Shown: positions 18,104 through 27,271, counted from the stretch's first letter. The stretch is 58,471 nucleotides of DNA from Paenirhodobacter enshiensis (GCF_000740785.1 NZ_JFZB01000031.1:1-58471), one strand, 5' to 3'. Translations and numbers: made by a program. Notes: a model not told the origin generated them from the letters alone.

Positions 18104-19309
18104 TCAGCCGCGCAGGGCGTGGACGAGCGTCGCGATGGCCCCGATCAGCGTGTGGTTGAACCAGATCCGCCCCGCATCGACCCAGCCGACCCAGATGTCG
18201 AGCGTGGGTGCCAGCGGCGGCACCAGCGCGGCGAGCGCGCCGGCATAGATGTAAAGCAATGTGCCGAGAGCCGCGATCAGCAGCACGCCGAAGAATCCGG
18301 TGCGGAACCCGCTGCCCTGCGGCGCTGCCTGAACGGCCTCCTGCGGGGGGGCATCGCGGCGATCCTGCGCCGCCGCCAGCGTCGAGGCGAGCGCCGCCGC
18401 ATCGGGAAGTTCCGGGGGCAGTTCGGGCGGGAAGGGCGGCGGGGGAAGATCGTCCGCTGACCGCTCCGCTCCGCCGAGGGATCCCGGTGCGGTTTCGGCG
18501 CTGACCGGCGCATCGGGGGAGTTGAGGTCGCTGAAGTCCGGCAGACCGCGCATCGTCGGAGACGGTGCCGGTGCGGGCGGGGCCTCGCGGGTCAGCGGCG
18601 GTTCCGCCCTGGGGGCAGAGGCGGGCGCATCGTGCAGGGGCGTATGCAGTGCCACCACCTTGGCCGCATCGCCGGCCGCATCGTCGAGGCTGCCTTCGGC
18701 ACGGCGGGCCTCGGTCTCGCGCTCGGCCTCCTCGCGCAGGATGCTCAGCACATTCGAATCGAGCGGGCGGCGCGGCGGAGCCGGAGGCTCTGCCTCCCCG
18801 TCGTTCAGGGCCGCGCGCAGGGCTGCCGTCGCCGCGGACAGCGCGGCCAGAGCATCGGCCGGATCGGCAGGCTTCGCCGCGGTGGCTTCGGTTCCGACGG
18901 CCTCGGGCTCGGGCGATACCGGAGACAGACTGTCGGATTCGGTGGTGGTCTCTGTGAAAGCGGTCTCGGCGAAATCGTCCGGTGCGAGGTTTTCGTCGGG
19001 GTCGGGGGGCAGCTCTGCCGGTTGCGCCTGTTCCGTCACGATGGGCGCCGGCCCGGCCGCCGGAGGCGTCTCCGACCCGGCGGGCGTTTCCAGCTCGCTG
19101 ACGATACGCGAGATCGCACGCGCGACCGGATCGTCGCCCGACTCCGTCCCCGCGGGCTGACCGAGCGGCAGCGGCGCCGGGGTCAGCGCGGCGCCGGGCT
19201 GGAACCAGATGTCGCCGCAGGCCGAACACTGCACTTCGCGTCCCGAATCGGGGATCGCGGCGTCATCGACCTCGTATTGCGCAGAGCATTTCGGACAGAT
19301 CAGCCTCAT
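18104..19309 (-). CDS. Zinc-ribbon (MJ0042-type) protein with C-terminal membrane segment
   Basis: A 401-residue protein. The N-terminus MRLICPKCSAQYEV holds a zinc ribbon (Cys5, Cys8, Cys28, Cys31) of the MJ0042 type. A long Ala/Pro/Glu-rich disordered middle follows, then a transmembrane helix near the C-terminus (FFGVLLIAALGTLLYIYAGA). Such proteins are frequent beside ftsEX in this family; their role is unknown. The ATG at 19309 places the first cysteine at residue 5. Divergent from ftsE (125 bp), convergent and abutting with the TIGR02302 gene. Confidence 0.82.
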   Translation of the reverse strand: MRLICPKCSAQYEVDDAAIPDSGREVQCSACGDIWFQPGAALTPAPLPLGQPAGTESGDDPVARAISRIVSELETPAGSETPPAAGPAPIVTEQAQPAELPPDPDENLAPDDFAETAFTETTTESDSLSPVSPEPEAVGTEATAAKPADPADALAALSAATAALRAALNDGEAEPPAPPRRPLDSNVLSILREEAERETEARRAEGSLDDAAGDAAKVVALHTPLHDAPASAPRAEPPLTREAPPAPAPSPTMRGLPDFSDLNSPDAPVSAETAPGSLGGAERSADDLPPPPFPPELPPELPDAAALASTLAAAQDRRDAPPQEAVQAAPQGSGFRTGFFGVLLIAALGTLLYIYAGALAALVPPLAPTLDIWVGWVDAGRIWFNHTLIGAIATLVHALRG

Positions 19310-19434
19310 GCCGGCTTTCCCTCTGGTTCGCATCGCCATTCTGGCAATTCTTTTGCACATGTTGTAGCAAGCATGGAAACAATATCCAAGCGTTAGCCGG
19401 CTGGCTCGGCGCGGCAGGCAGGAAAGGGTCGGCA

Positions 19435-20106
19435 GTGATCGAGCTGCAGAACGTCTCCATGGGCTACGGCGGCATCGAGCTGCTGACCGAGATGACCTTG
19501 AAACTGGTTCCGGGCTCGTTCCACTTCCTGACCGGGCCGTCGGGGGCGGGCAAGACCTCGTTCCTGAAACTGTGCTATGCCGAGCTCTTGCCGAGCGCGG
19601 GGTTCGTCAATCTGTTCGGGCAGGATGTGCGCCAGATGGGGCGCGACGACATCGCCCGCACCCGTCAGCGCATCGGCGTGGTGCATCAGGATTGCCAGTT
19701 CCTCGACCACCTGCCGATGACCGAGAACGTCGCGCTGCCGATCACCGTTTCGGGGCGCACTCCCGACATGGCCGAGCTGCGCGAGCTGCTGGCCTGGGTG
19801 GGGCTGCGCGGACAGGCGAATGCGCTGCCGCCCGAGCTGTCGGGGGGCGAGCGTCAGCGCGCCGCGCTCGCCCGCGCCGTCATCATGTCGCCCGAGGTGA
19901 TCCTCGCCGACGAGCCCACCGGCAACGTCGACTGGGAGATGTCGAAGCGCCTTCTGGCGCTGCTGATCGAACTGAACAAGATGGGCAAGACCGTGGTGAT
20001 CGCGACGCACGATCTGAACCTGATCCGGCACGCGAAATCGCAGGTCTCGGCACGGGTGCTGCGCATCCAGAACCGGCGGCTGCATCTGGCGGGGGCGGAT
20101 CTGTGA
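19435..20106 (+). CDS. ftsE: Cell division ATP-binding protein FtsE
   Basis: ATPase of the FtsEX complex, which couples the divisome to peptidoglycan hydrolases. The 223-residue ABC subunit has Walker A GPSGAGKT (34-41), the signature LSGGERQR and Walker B VILADEPTGNVD. Start is GTG at 19435 after AGGAAAGGG. Its stop overlaps the ftsX start (TGATG), so the pair is translationally coupled. Confidence 0.95.
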   Translation: MIELQNVSMGYGGIELLTEMTLKLVPGSFHFLTGPSGAGKTSFLKLCYAELLPSAGFVNLFGQDVRQMGRDDIARTRQRIGVVHQDCQFLDHLPMTENVALPITVSGRTPDMAELRELLAWVGLRGQANALPPELSGGERQRAALARAVIMSPEVILADEPTGNVDWEMSKRLLALLIELNKMGKTVVIATHDLNLIRHAKSQVSARVLRIQNRRLHLAGADL

Positions 20107-21011
20107 TGGCGGGGCTCGACGGTTTTCTGGCGCTGCTGCGCGGCGATGGCACCCCGGCTGACCGGGTGGTGCCGCCCTCGGCACAGACGGCGAATCTGAC
20201 GGTGCTGACGGCGGCGGCGATGGCCTTCCTCGCCGTCTTCGCGCTGGCGCTGTCGCTGGCGACGGGGCGTCTGGCGGACCGCTGGTCGGAGGCGCTGGCG
20301 CGCTCGGCGACGATCCGGATCTCGGCCCCGCCCGAGCAGATGGACGCCCAGACCAAGGCGGTTCTGGCGGCGCTTGCAACGACACCCGGGGTGGCGAGCT
20401 TCCGCCCCCTCGACGATGCCGAGATGAAGAAGCTGCTCGATCCCTGGTTCGGTCCGGATCTGCCGGTCGACAGCCTGCCGCTGCCGAAGCTGATCGAGGT
20501 GACCGAGAGCGCCGAGGGCATCGACACCGACGGTCTGCGCCTGAGGCTTTCGGCCGAGGCGCCCGGCGCGGTGTTCGACGATCACACCCGCTGGCGCCAG
20601 CCGCTGGTGTCGGCCGCGCACCGGCTGCGGCTGCTGGGTGGGCTGTCGCTGGTGTTGATCGGCGGCGCGATGGCGGGGCTGATCACGCTGGCGGCGCAGG
20701 CGGCGCTGGCGGCGAACGGGCAGGTGATCCGCACGTTGCGGCTGGTGGGCGCGCGTGACAGCTTCATCGCCCATGCTTTCGTGCGCCGTTTCACGATGCG
20801 CGGCTTCGTCGGCGCGGTGGTGGGAACGGTTCTCGCGATGATCGGGCTGGCGATCCTGCCGGCCGCGAACGAGGCGGGCGGTTTCCTGACCGGGCTCGGG
20901 TTCAGCGGCTGGGGCTGGTTGTGGCCGCTGTTGATTCCGCCGGTCGCGGCGATTGTCGCCTATGGCGCCACGCGCGGTGCGGCGCAACGGATGCTGCGGG
21001 GAATTCGCTGA
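20106..21011 (+). CDS. ftsX: Cell division protein FtsX
   Basis: The 301-residue permease-like partner of FtsE in the inner membrane. It has an N-terminal transmembrane helix (about residues 35-58), a periplasmic domain (about 60-165), and three C-terminal helices (LSLVLIGGAMAGLITLAAQ, the GAVVGTVLAMIGLAIL region and LWPLLIPPVAAIVAYG), the standard FtsX topology. It overlaps ftsE upstream and the acyltransferase gene downstream (TGATG again), so the three genes form one tight operon. Confidence 0.92.
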   Translation: MAGLDGFLALLRGDGTPADRVVPPSAQTANLTVLTAAAMAFLAVFALALSLATGRLADRWSEALARSATIRISAPPEQMDAQTKAVLAALATTPGVASFRPLDDAEMKKLLDPWFGPDLPVDSLPLPKLIEVTESAEGIDTDGLRLRLSAEAPGAVFDDHTRWRQPLVSAAHRLRLLGGLSLVLIGGAMAGLITLAAQAALAANGQVIRTLRLVGARDSFIAHAFVRRFTMRGFVGAVVGTVLAMIGLAILPAANEAGGFLTGLGFSGWGWLWPLLIPPVAAIVAYGATRGAAQRMLRGIR

Positions 21012-21739
21012 TGATCGTGGTGCAATACCTGCGCTCGGTGCTGTTCATCGTTCAGATGTATGTGCTGATGGTGGTGATGGCGGTGGTGATGTTCCCGTTC
21101 GCGCTGATCGGCGGGCGGGGGACGGCGATCTGGGTGTGCCGGACCTATTCGCGCTGGATCCGGGTGTCGCTGCGCTGGTTCGTCGGCCTGCGCACCGAGA
21201 TCCGCGGCACCGTGCCCGAGGGCGACGTGATCGTCGCCTCGAAACATCAGAGCTTCCTCGATATCCTGCTGCTTTATTCCGCGCTGCCGCAGGGCAAGTT
21301 CATCATGAAGAAGTCGCTGCTGTGGGCGCCGTTCCTGGGCTGGTATGCCTGGCTGATCGGCTGCATCCCGGTCGACCGGGCGCGCGGCGCGGCGGCGATG
21401 AAGGCGATGCTGGCGGCGGTGCGCAATCCGCGCTTCGCGGGCGGTCAGCTCATCATCTTCCCGCAGGGCACGCGGGTCGCGCCGGGGGTGCGGGCCGAAT
21501 ACAAGATCGGCGCCGGCGCGCTTTACCGCACGATGAAGCTGCCCTGCGTTCCGGCGGCGGCGAATGTCGGGCTGTTCTGGCCGCGCCACGGGCTGTTGCG
21601 CAAGCCGGGCCTTGCGGTGATCGAGTTCCTTCCGACGATCGAGCCGGGCATGGATCCGCACCGTTTCATGGCGGAACTCGAAGCGCGGATCGAGCCCGCC
21701 TCGGACGCGCTGATGGCCGAGGCCGGGCGGAAGGCCTGA
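21011..21739 (+). CDS. 1-acyl-sn-glycerol-3-phosphate acyltransferase (PlsC-type)
   Basis: A 242-residue membrane-associated acyltransferase that makes phosphatidic acid in phospholipid synthesis. It has an N-terminal transmembrane helix (residues about 8-35), the catalytic HX4D box as HQSFLD (His79, Asp84), and the glycerolphosphate-binding motif FPQGTR (150-155), with Gln replacing the commoner Glu. Its start overlaps the ftsX stop. Substrate preference, and whether it is the main PlsC of the cell, cannot be read from the sequence. Confidence 0.88.
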   Translation: MIVVQYLRSVLFIVQMYVLMVVMAVVMFPFALIGGRGTAIWVCRTYSRWIRVSLRWFVGLRTEIRGTVPEGDVIVASKHQSFLDILLLYSALPQGKFIMKKSLLWAPFLGWYAWLIGCIPVDRARGAAAMKAMLAAVRNPRFAGGQLIIFPQGTRVAPGVRAEYKIGAGALYRTMKLPCVPAAANVGLFWPRHGLLRKPGLAVIEFLPTIEPGMDPHRFMAELEARIEPASDALMAEAGRKA

Positions 21740-21778
21740 GTCTGGGAAGGCCTGGGTCTGGGAAGGTCTGGGTCTGAC
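21740..21778 (+). repeat. Short tandem repeat after the acyltransferase gene
   Basis: About two and a half copies of a 16-bp unit (GTCTGGGAAGGCCTGG type) directly follow the acyltransferase stop. Probably a slipped-strand duplication without function. Confidence 0.7.
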
Positions 21779-21792
21779 CCGTCGGACTGCGA

Positions 21793-21819
21793 AAGGGGCG
21801 GCCTGCGGGACCGCCCCTT
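21793..21819. terminator. Terminator between convergent acyltransferase gene and queF
   Basis: AAGGGGCGG pairs with CCGCCCCTT around CCTGCGGGA. It can act in both directions. The stem and loop closely match the accA terminator at 22378-22407 read on the other strand. Confidence 0.75.
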
Positions 21820-21842
21820 CGTGTTTCTGGGCCCTGACTGCC

Positions 21843-22307
21843 TCAGCCGCGGCCGCGGTAGGGCGGCACGCCCTGATCGGGGATCCACACGCCTTCCGGG
21901 GCGGCGCCGGTCTGCCAGAACACGTCGATCGGGATGCCGCCGCGCGGATACCAGTAGCCGCCGATGCGCAGCCAGCGCGGGTCCAGCGTCTCGACCAGCC
22001 GGCGCGCGATGGAGATCGTGCAATCCTCGTGGAACGCGCCGTGATTGCGGAACGAGCCGAGGAACAGCTTCAGCGATTTCGATTCGACCAGCCAGTCGCC
22101 CGGCACGTAGTCGATCATCAGATGCGCGAAATCGGGCTGTCCGGTCAGCGGGCAAAGCGAGGTGAACTCGGGCGCGGTGAAGCGCACCAGATAGCCGATG
22201 CCCTGCTGCGGGTTCGGCACGCGTTCGAGGATCGCCGCCTCGGGGCTTTCGGGCAGGGGCGCGGCATGGCCGAGCTGGGTCAGCCCGTCATAGATCGTTT
22301 CGCTCAT
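21843..22307 (-). CDS. queF: NADPH-dependent 7-cyano-7-deazaguanine reductase
   Basis: Reduces preQ0 to preQ1 in queuosine synthesis for tRNA. The 154-residue unimodular QueF has the catalytic Cys52 and Asp59 in [11 protein letters not shown] and the substrate motif [16 protein letters not shown] (from Glu75). The ATG at 22307 (MSETIYDGL) was chosen over an upstream one because it gives the family's length. It is downstream of accA on the same strand beyond a strong terminator. No preQ1 riboswitch was seen in its leader. Confidence 0.94.
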   Translation of the reverse strand: MSETIYDGLTQLGHAAPLPESPEAAILERVPNPQQGIGYLVRFTAPEFTSLCPLTGQPDFAHLMIDYVPGDWLVESKSLKLFLGSFRNHGAFHEDCTISIARRLVETLDPRWLRIGGYWYPRGGIPIDVFWQTGAAPEGVWIPDQGVPPYRGRG

Positions 22308-22377
22308 CGGATGTCCTTTCGGGCCGTTGCCCCGGTGCGGGGGGGGCGGTGAGATCGGGCGTGCAGGCCCCGACATG

Positions 22378-22407
22378 AAAAGGGCGGACCCGCAGGCCCG
22401 CCCTTTT
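22378..22407 (-). terminator. Rho-independent terminator of accA
   Basis: AAAAGGGCGG and CCGCCCTTTT form a perfect 10-bp stem around ACCCGCAGGC, 20 bp after the accA stop. The symmetrical A and T tracts allow action in both directions. Confidence 0.85.
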
Positions 22408-22427
22408 GGTTGGGGATCGGGACGGGA

Positions 22428-23390
22428 TCAGGCCGCGAGGCCCTTGCCGCCCATGTCCAGATACTTCTTGCGACGGTCGCGGATCAGCTCGGCCGGCTTC
22501 ATGTCCTTCAGCTCGGCGAGCATCAGCGCGATTTCCGAGCCCACCGCGGCGATGGTCGCGGCGCGGTCGCGCTGCGCACCGCCCGTCGGCTCCTTGATGA
22601 TCCGGTCGATCACCCCGAGCTTGAGCAGATCCTGCGCGGTCAGACGCAGCGCCTCGGCGGCTTCGCGCATCTTCTCGGCATCCTTCCACAGGATCGAGGC
22701 GCAGCCCTCGGGCGAGATCACCGAGTAGATCGAATGTTCGAGCATCGCCAGACGGCTGGCCGTGGCGAAGGCCACCGCACCGCCCGAACCGCCCTCGCCG
22801 ATGATGACCGAGACCAGCGGAACGCCGATCTGCAGGCATTTCTCGGTCGAGCGCGCGATCGCCTCGGCCTGACCTCGTTCCTCGGCGCCCTTGCCCGGAT
22901 AGGCTCCGGGGGTGTCGACGAGGGTGATGACGGGCAGGCGGAACCGGTCGGCCAGATCCATCAGGCGGATCGCCTTGCGATAGCCCTCGGGGCGGGCCAT
23001 GCCGAAGTTGCGCTCGATCCGGCTGGCGGTATCGTTGCCCTTCTCATGGCCGATCACCATCACCGGCTTGTCGTTGAACCGCGCGATGCCGCCCATGATG
23101 GCGTGATCGTCGGCGAAATTGCGGTCGCCGGCCAGAGGCGTGTATTCGGTGAACAGCGCCTCGATGTAATCCTTGCAATGCGGCCGGTCGGGATGGCGCG
23201 CCACCTGGGTTTTCCGCCAGGGGCTCAGATCCTTGTACAGGTCCTTGAGCAGTTGCGCCGCCTTGCGGTCGAGAGCGGCCGCTTCCTTCTCGACGTCCAT
23301 TTCCGAATTCTGCCGGGCGAGGGCGCGCAGCTCCTCGGCCTTCCCCTCGATCTCGGCAAGGGGTTTCTCGAATTCGAGGTAGGTAGTCAT
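22428..23390 (-). CDS. accA: Acetyl-CoA carboxylase carboxyltransferase subunit alpha
   Basis: Transfers the carboxyl group from biotin to acetyl-CoA with AccD, the committed step of fatty-acid synthesis. The 320-residue protein has the coiled N-terminal helix region ([17 protein letters not shown]) and the crotonase-like carboxyltransferase domain with IGHEKG, the [19 protein letters not shown] loop and [12 protein letters not shown] at 23388-23390. A TATAGT box upstream on the reverse strand (near 23415) could be its -10 element. Confidence 0.96.
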   Translation of the reverse strand: MTTYLEFEKPLAEIEGKAEELRALARQNSEMDVEKEAAALDRKAAQLLKDLYKDLSPWRKTQVARHPDRPHCKDYIEALFTEYTPLAGDRNFADDHAIMGGIARFNDKPVMVIGHEKGNDTASRIERNFGMARPEGYRKAIRLMDLADRFRLPVITLVDTPGAYPGKGAEERGQAEAIARSTEKCLQIGVPLVSVIIGEGGSGGAVAFATASRLAMLEHSIYSVISPEGCASILWKDAEKMREAAEALRLTAQDLLKLGVIDRIIKEPTGGAQRDRAATIAAVGSEIALMLAELKDMKPAELIRDRRKKYLDMGGKGLAA

Positions 23391-24071
23391 GCAGCCCTCC
23401 GTTTTCGGTCAGGACTATATGCCGTCGCGGGGCGGAAAATGCAACTGGCGGGCGTGGACCCGCCGCGATCGGGGCGGATTGACCTGTTTGGCAAGGGGGT
23501 GAGATGGGAAGCAATGCAAATGGAAACGCCCCGGACCAGCTCTGGCCGGGGCGCTCCGGGTTCCCTCATGCTGGCGTGGCCTCCCCTCCTCGCCGCTCCG
23601 GGATCCTGTGACATCGTGTCGCATTTCAGCGTCACGAATCATTCACGTTTCGATGAACTCTTCATCATTTCAGTCCGTCTGGCAACTTATTCTGCTTATC
23701 TCAAAGCCGTTTTTTTCATGGTGGCCGTCTCGGTGCCGGGGGTGAGCAAATGTCGCATTGCTGGAGGCCCGGACGGGCTACGGTCAGGGTGCTGAAAATC
23801 CTGCGGGAAAGTATCTGTCTCGTTTGTCTTCGTGCGTGATAGAATCTTGCGTGCCGGATTGCAATACCCCTCATGCAGGCGGAATCGTCACGGTGCCGCA
23901 TCCCGGGTTCCGGCGTCATGCCAAAAATCCGCGCAAGTATTTGCGCAGAATTTCGGCACAGACGCGGAATTCTGCGACATGTCGGGCAGGTTCGGTGCGA
24001 TTTTCATCGGTATTGCCCGTGGATCGCGCTATCTTCCGCCCACGTGACCAATCCAACCACACGAGGCTCTC
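23391..24071. other. Long intergenic region between accA and dgcN
   Basis: 681 bp without a credible gene. It holds the accA promoter area, a strong hairpin CGCCCCGG/CCGGGGCG (23527-23553), an AT-rich stretch (about 23635-23730) and the paired inverted repeats at 23931-23976 ahead of dgcN. Small open frames here lack coding character. The size would allow a small RNA, but I see no recognisable one. Confidence 0.6.
23931..23976 (+). promoter_or_regulatory. Overlapping inverted repeats upstream of dgcN
   Basis: GCGCAA-GTAT-TTGCGC (23931-23946) shares its right arm with CGCAGAATT ... AATTCTGCG (23944-23976; perfect 9-bp arms, 15-base spacer). The two structures exclude each other if formed in RNA, or they could be two operator sites. 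They end 95 bp before dgcN, so control of the dgcN-dgcA-dat operon is likely. Confidence 0.5.
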
Positions 24072-25079
24072 ATGTCGCTGATCGAAACCCCCTACCTTCT
24101 GTTCCTCGGCGATGCGCCCGATCAGCTGGCCGCCAAGGTGGCGCAGGGAATCAAGGACTGGCGCCCGGAATACGCCATCGGCCAGTTCCGCATGGAAGGT
24201 TGCAACGCCGACATGGGCCTGCCGGATCTGAGCCTCGCCGAGGCGAAGGCGAAGGGCGTCAAGACGCTGGTCATCGGCGTGGCGAACCGCGGCGGCATCA
24301 TCAGCCCGGCGTGGAAGAAGGTTCTGGTCGAGGCGCTGGAAGAGGGCTTCGATCTGGCGTCGGGGCTGCACAACCTGCTGCGCGAAGAGCCCGAGCTCGT
24401 CGCCGTGGCAGAGGCTACGGGGCGCAAGCTGCATGACGTGCGCGTGCCGAGCGTGGCTTATCCGATCGCCAATGGCGTGAAGCGCTCGGGCAAGCGGATG
24501 CTGGCCGTGGGCACCGATTGCTCGGTCGGCAAGATGTATACTGCGCTGTGCATGGAAAAAGAGCTGCGCGCCCGCGGCCACAAGGCGACGTTCCGCGCCA
24601 CCGGCCAGACCGGCATCCTGATCACCGGCAATGGCGTGCCGCTCGATGCGGTCGTCGCCGACTTCATGGCCGGTGCGGTCGAATGGCTGACGCCCGACAA
24701 CGACGCCGATCACTGGGATCTGATCGAGGGTCAGGGCAGCCTGTTCCACGTCTCCTACTCGGGCGTGACGATGGCGCTGGTCCATGGCGGTCAGCCCGAC
24801 GCGCTGGTGCTGTGCCACGAGCCGACCCGCGATCACATGCGCGGTCTGCCGGGCTACAAGCTGCCCTCGCTCGAGGCTCTGCGCGAGCTCGCTCTGACCT
24901 GTGCCAGGGTCGGCAATCCGAACTGCAAGGTGGTCGGCGTTTCGGTCAACACGCAGCACATGTCCGAGACCGAGGCGAGCGCCTATCTCGCCAAGATCGA
25001 GGCCGACATGGGCCTGCCCGCGACCGACCCCTTCCGCTTCGGCGCCGCGAAGCTGGTCGACGCGCTGGAAGCGATCTGA
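24072..25079 (+). CDS. dgcN: D-glutamate N-acetyltransferase (DUF1611 family)
   Basis: A 335-residue DUF1611 protein. In marine bacteria DgcN acetylates D-glutamate, and DgcA then racemises the N-acetyl product to the L form, opening a D-glutamate catabolic route. The protein has the DUF1611 N-terminal domain and a P-loop-like GTDCSVGKM (147-155), followed by ATGQTGILITG and CHEPTRDHMRG. It is first in an operon with dgcA (95 bp downstream) and a D-amino-acid transaminase gene, which supports the assignment. Confidence 0.85.
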   Translation: MSLIETPYLLFLGDAPDQLAAKVAQGIKDWRPEYAIGQFRMEGCNADMGLPDLSLAEAKAKGVKTLVIGVANRGGIISPAWKKVLVEALEEGFDLASGLHNLLREEPELVAVAEATGRKLHDVRVPSVAYPIANGVKRSGKRMLAVGTDCSVGKMYTALCMEKELRARGHKATFRATGQTGILITGNGVPLDAVVADFMAGAVEWLTPDNDADHWDLIEGQGSLFHVSYSGVTMALVHGGQPDALVLCHEPTRDHMRGLPGYKLPSLEALRELALTCARVGNPNCKVVGVSVNTQHMSETEASAYLAKIEADMGLPATDPFRFGAAKLVDALEAI

Positions 25080-25174
25080 GAACGCGACTAGGCTGCGCCC
25101 GCGTCTTGCCCTTTCGGGGGCCGGATGCGGGCGCTTCCATGAAAAGCGGGCACTTCCGGGATAAAGGGACAGGC

Positions 25175-26137
25175 ATGATTTCCGTTACCGCAGACGTCTT
25201 CAAACTGGCCGAGGTGTTCACCATCTCGCGCGGCAGCCGCACCGAGGCAAAGGTCCTGACCGTGCGGATCGAGCGCGGCGGCATTCTGGGCTGGGGCGAA
25301 TGCGTGCCCTATGCGCGCTATGGCGAGAGCCTCGAAAGCGTCACCGCGCAGATCGAGGCGCTGCCCGCCGACATCACCCGCGCCGAGTTGCAGGACGCGC
25401 TGGAACCCGGTGCCGCACGCAATGCCGTCGATTGCGCGCTGTGGGATCTGGAGGCGAAGGCCGCCGGCAAGCGGGTGTGGGATCTTGCGGGACTGAGCGC
25501 GCCGGGGCCGGTCACTACGGCCTATACGCTGTCGCTCGACACGCCCGAGCGGATGCAGATGAAGGCGGCCGAGAATGCGCATCGCCCGCTCCTGAAGATC
25601 AAGCTCGGCACGCCCGACGACATGGGCCGCCTCGAAGCGGTGCGTCGCGGCGCCCCCGAGGCGACGATCATCGTCGACGCGAACGAGGGCTGGACGGTCG
25701 AGACCTATCTCGACCTCGCGCCGCATCTGAAGCGTCTCGGCGTCGCGATGGTCGAGCAGCCCTTGCCCGCCGCGGCGGATGAGGAGCTGATCGGCCTCGA
25801 CCGGCTGGTGCCGGTCTGTGCCGACGAGAGCTGCCATACCCGTCACAGCCTTGCCCATCTGAAGGGCAAGTATGACATGATCAACATCAAGCTCGACAAG
25901 ACCGGCGGTCTGACCGAGGCGCTGGAGCTGCGGGCGCTGGCGCTGGCCGAGGGCTATAAGGTCATGGTCGGCTGCATGGTGGGTTCGTCGCTCGCCATGG
26001 CGCCGGCGGTGCTGGTGGCGCAGGGCGTCTCGGTCGTCGACCTTGACGGACCGCTGCTTCTGGCAGAAGACCGCGACACGCCGCTGCGTTACGAGAACGG
26101 CAAGGTATTTCCGCCCGAACCGGGCCTCTGGGGCTGA
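25175..26137 (+). CDS. dgcA: N-acetyl-D-glutamate racemase (enolase superfamily)
   Basis: A 320-residue enolase-superfamily protein of the dipeptide-epimerase/mandelate-racemase-like branch. The catalytic lysines KIK are at 141-143, metal ligands Asp168 (VDANEGW), Glu194 (VEQPLP) and Asp217 (CADESCH), and the second acid/base lysine lies in NIKLDKTGG (about 239-242). It would be annotated as a dipeptide (Ala-Glu) epimerase on sequence alone; the pairing with dgcN makes N-acetyl-D-glutamate the likelier substrate. Start ATG 25175. The next gene begins 15 bp downstream. Confidence 0.83.
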   Translation: MISVTADVFKLAEVFTISRGSRTEAKVLTVRIERGGILGWGECVPYARYGESLESVTAQIEALPADITRAELQDALEPGAARNAVDCALWDLEAKAAGKRVWDLAGLSAPGPVTTAYTLSLDTPERMQMKAAENAHRPLLKIKLGTPDDMGRLEAVRRGAPEATIIVDANEGWTVETYLDLAPHLKRLGVAMVEQPLPAAADEELIGLDRLVPVCADESCHTRHSLAHLKGKYDMINIKLDKTGGLTEALELRALALAEGYKVMVGCMVGSSLAMAPAVLVAQGVSVVDLDGPLLLAEDRDTPLRYENGKVFPPEPGLWG

Positions 26138-26152
26138 CTTGAGGAGAATTCA

Positions 26153-27013
26153 ATGAGCCGCACCGTCTATCTGAATGGTCAGTATCTGCCCGAGGAAGAG
26201 GCCAAGGTCTCGATCTTCGACCGGGGCTTCGTCATGGGCGACGCCGTCTACGAGGTGACCTGTGTCCTCGAGGGCAAGCTCCTCGAATTCGAGGGCCACA
26301 TGGCGCGTCTGCAGCGCTCGCTCAAGGAGCTGCAGATGCATTGCGACATCAGCCGCGACGAATGGCTGGAGATCCATCGCAAGCTCGTCGAGCTGAACGG
26401 GCTCGAGAATGGCGGGGTCTATCTGCAGATTTCGCGTGGCAATGCGGGCGACCGCGATTTCCATTTCCCGAAAGCCGGCACGCCGCCGACCGTGGTTCTG
26501 TACACCCAGTCGAAGGCCGATCTGCGCAACGATCCCCATGCCGAGACCGGCATCACCGTGGTTTCGGTGCCGGATCTGCGCTGGCATCGTCGCGACATCA
26601 AGACGGTGCAGCTGCTCTGGGCCTCGATCGCCAAGATGACGGCCGAGCAGCAGGGCAAGGACGATGCCTGGTTCGTCGAGGACGGGTTCGTCACCGAGGG
26701 TTCGTCGAACAACTGCTACATCGTGAAGAACGGCGAGGTGATCACCCGGCCGCTGTCGAACGACATCCTGCACGGCATCACCCGCGGCTCGCTGCTGAAG
26801 ATGATGGCGGAGCGTCAGCTGAAGCTGGTGGAGCGCCCCTTCACCATCGCCGAGGCGCAGCAGGCCGACGAGGCGTTCTATACCTCGGCCTCGTCCTTCG
26901 TGATGCCGATCGTCGAGGTCGATGGCGTGAAGCTCGGTTCGGGCAAGCCCGGCCCGGTGGCGAAGCGGCTGCGGGAGATCTACATCGAAGAGGCGCTGAA
27001 GGCCGCGATCTGA
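26153..27013 (+). CDS. dat: D-amino-acid transaminase
   Basis: A 286-residue fold-IV PLP aminotransferase. The PLP lysine is Lys150 (WHRRDIKTVQLL), the phosphate-binding region is FVTEGSSNN, and FDRGFVMGDAVYEV is the typical N-terminal motif. The WHRRDIK context matches D-alanine/D-glutamate transaminases rather than branched-chain ones. It would interconvert D-amino acids and their keto acids, passing D-glutamate to or from the dgcN-dgcA pair. SD GAGGAGA. Followed by a strong terminator. Confidence 0.88.
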   Translation: MSRTVYLNGQYLPEEEAKVSIFDRGFVMGDAVYEVTCVLEGKLLEFEGHMARLQRSLKELQMHCDISRDEWLEIHRKLVELNGLENGGVYLQISRGNAGDRDFHFPKAGTPPTVVLYTQSKADLRNDPHAETGITVVSVPDLRWHRRDIKTVQLLWASIAKMTAEQQGKDDAWFVEDGFVTEGSSNNCYIVKNGEVITRPLSNDILHGITRGSLLKMMAERQLKLVERPFTIAEAQQADEAFYTSASSFVMPIVEVDGVKLGSGKPGPVAKRLREIYIEEALKAAI

Positions 27014-27051
27014 TCCGGATTGCGGGGCACTCTGCCCCCGGATGGAGAGGG

Positions 27052-27081
27052 AAAGCCCCGGCCGGAAGGTCGGGGTTTTTT
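27052..27081 (+). terminator. Rho-independent terminator of the dgcN-dgcA-dat operon
   Basis: AAAGCCCCG, loop GCCGGAAGGT, CGGGG followed by six T residues, 38 bp after the last stop. Confidence 0.88.
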
Positions 27082-27134
27082 CTTGTGACGGGGGCCGGGG
27101 TGCGTTGAGCCTGGAGTGCTGCCCGCACAGAAAA

Positions 27135-27255
27135 GAAGGGGGCTCTGCCCCTCAGTAAGGTTAGGGGCTCTGCCCCACAGAAGGTTAAGAGAGGGGGCTC
27201 TGCCCCCTCGGGCCTTCGGCCCTAACCCCCGGGATATTTTCGGCGAATCGAAAGG
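27135..27255 (-). repeat. Dispersed hairpin repeat, copy C
   Basis: Three CTCTGCCCC units, the last as a GAGGGGG/CCCCCTC hairpin, then GGGCC-TTC-GGCCC and the tail CCCCCGGGATATTTTCGG. Nearly the same design as copy A. It separates the dat gene from the convergent N-formylglutamate amidohydrolase gene. Confidence 0.8.
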
Positions 27256-27271
27256 GGGAGGGGTGGCGCCG

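Noticed and set aside
22308-22377. preQ1 riboswitch before queF
   Set aside because: No preQ1 aptamer consensus in the leader; sequence is GC-rich without the required A-rich tail.
23391-24071. Small RNA or hidden gene in the 681-bp spacer
   Set aside because: Short frames lack coding character and no known RNA motif was found; only hairpins and inverted repeats are supported.
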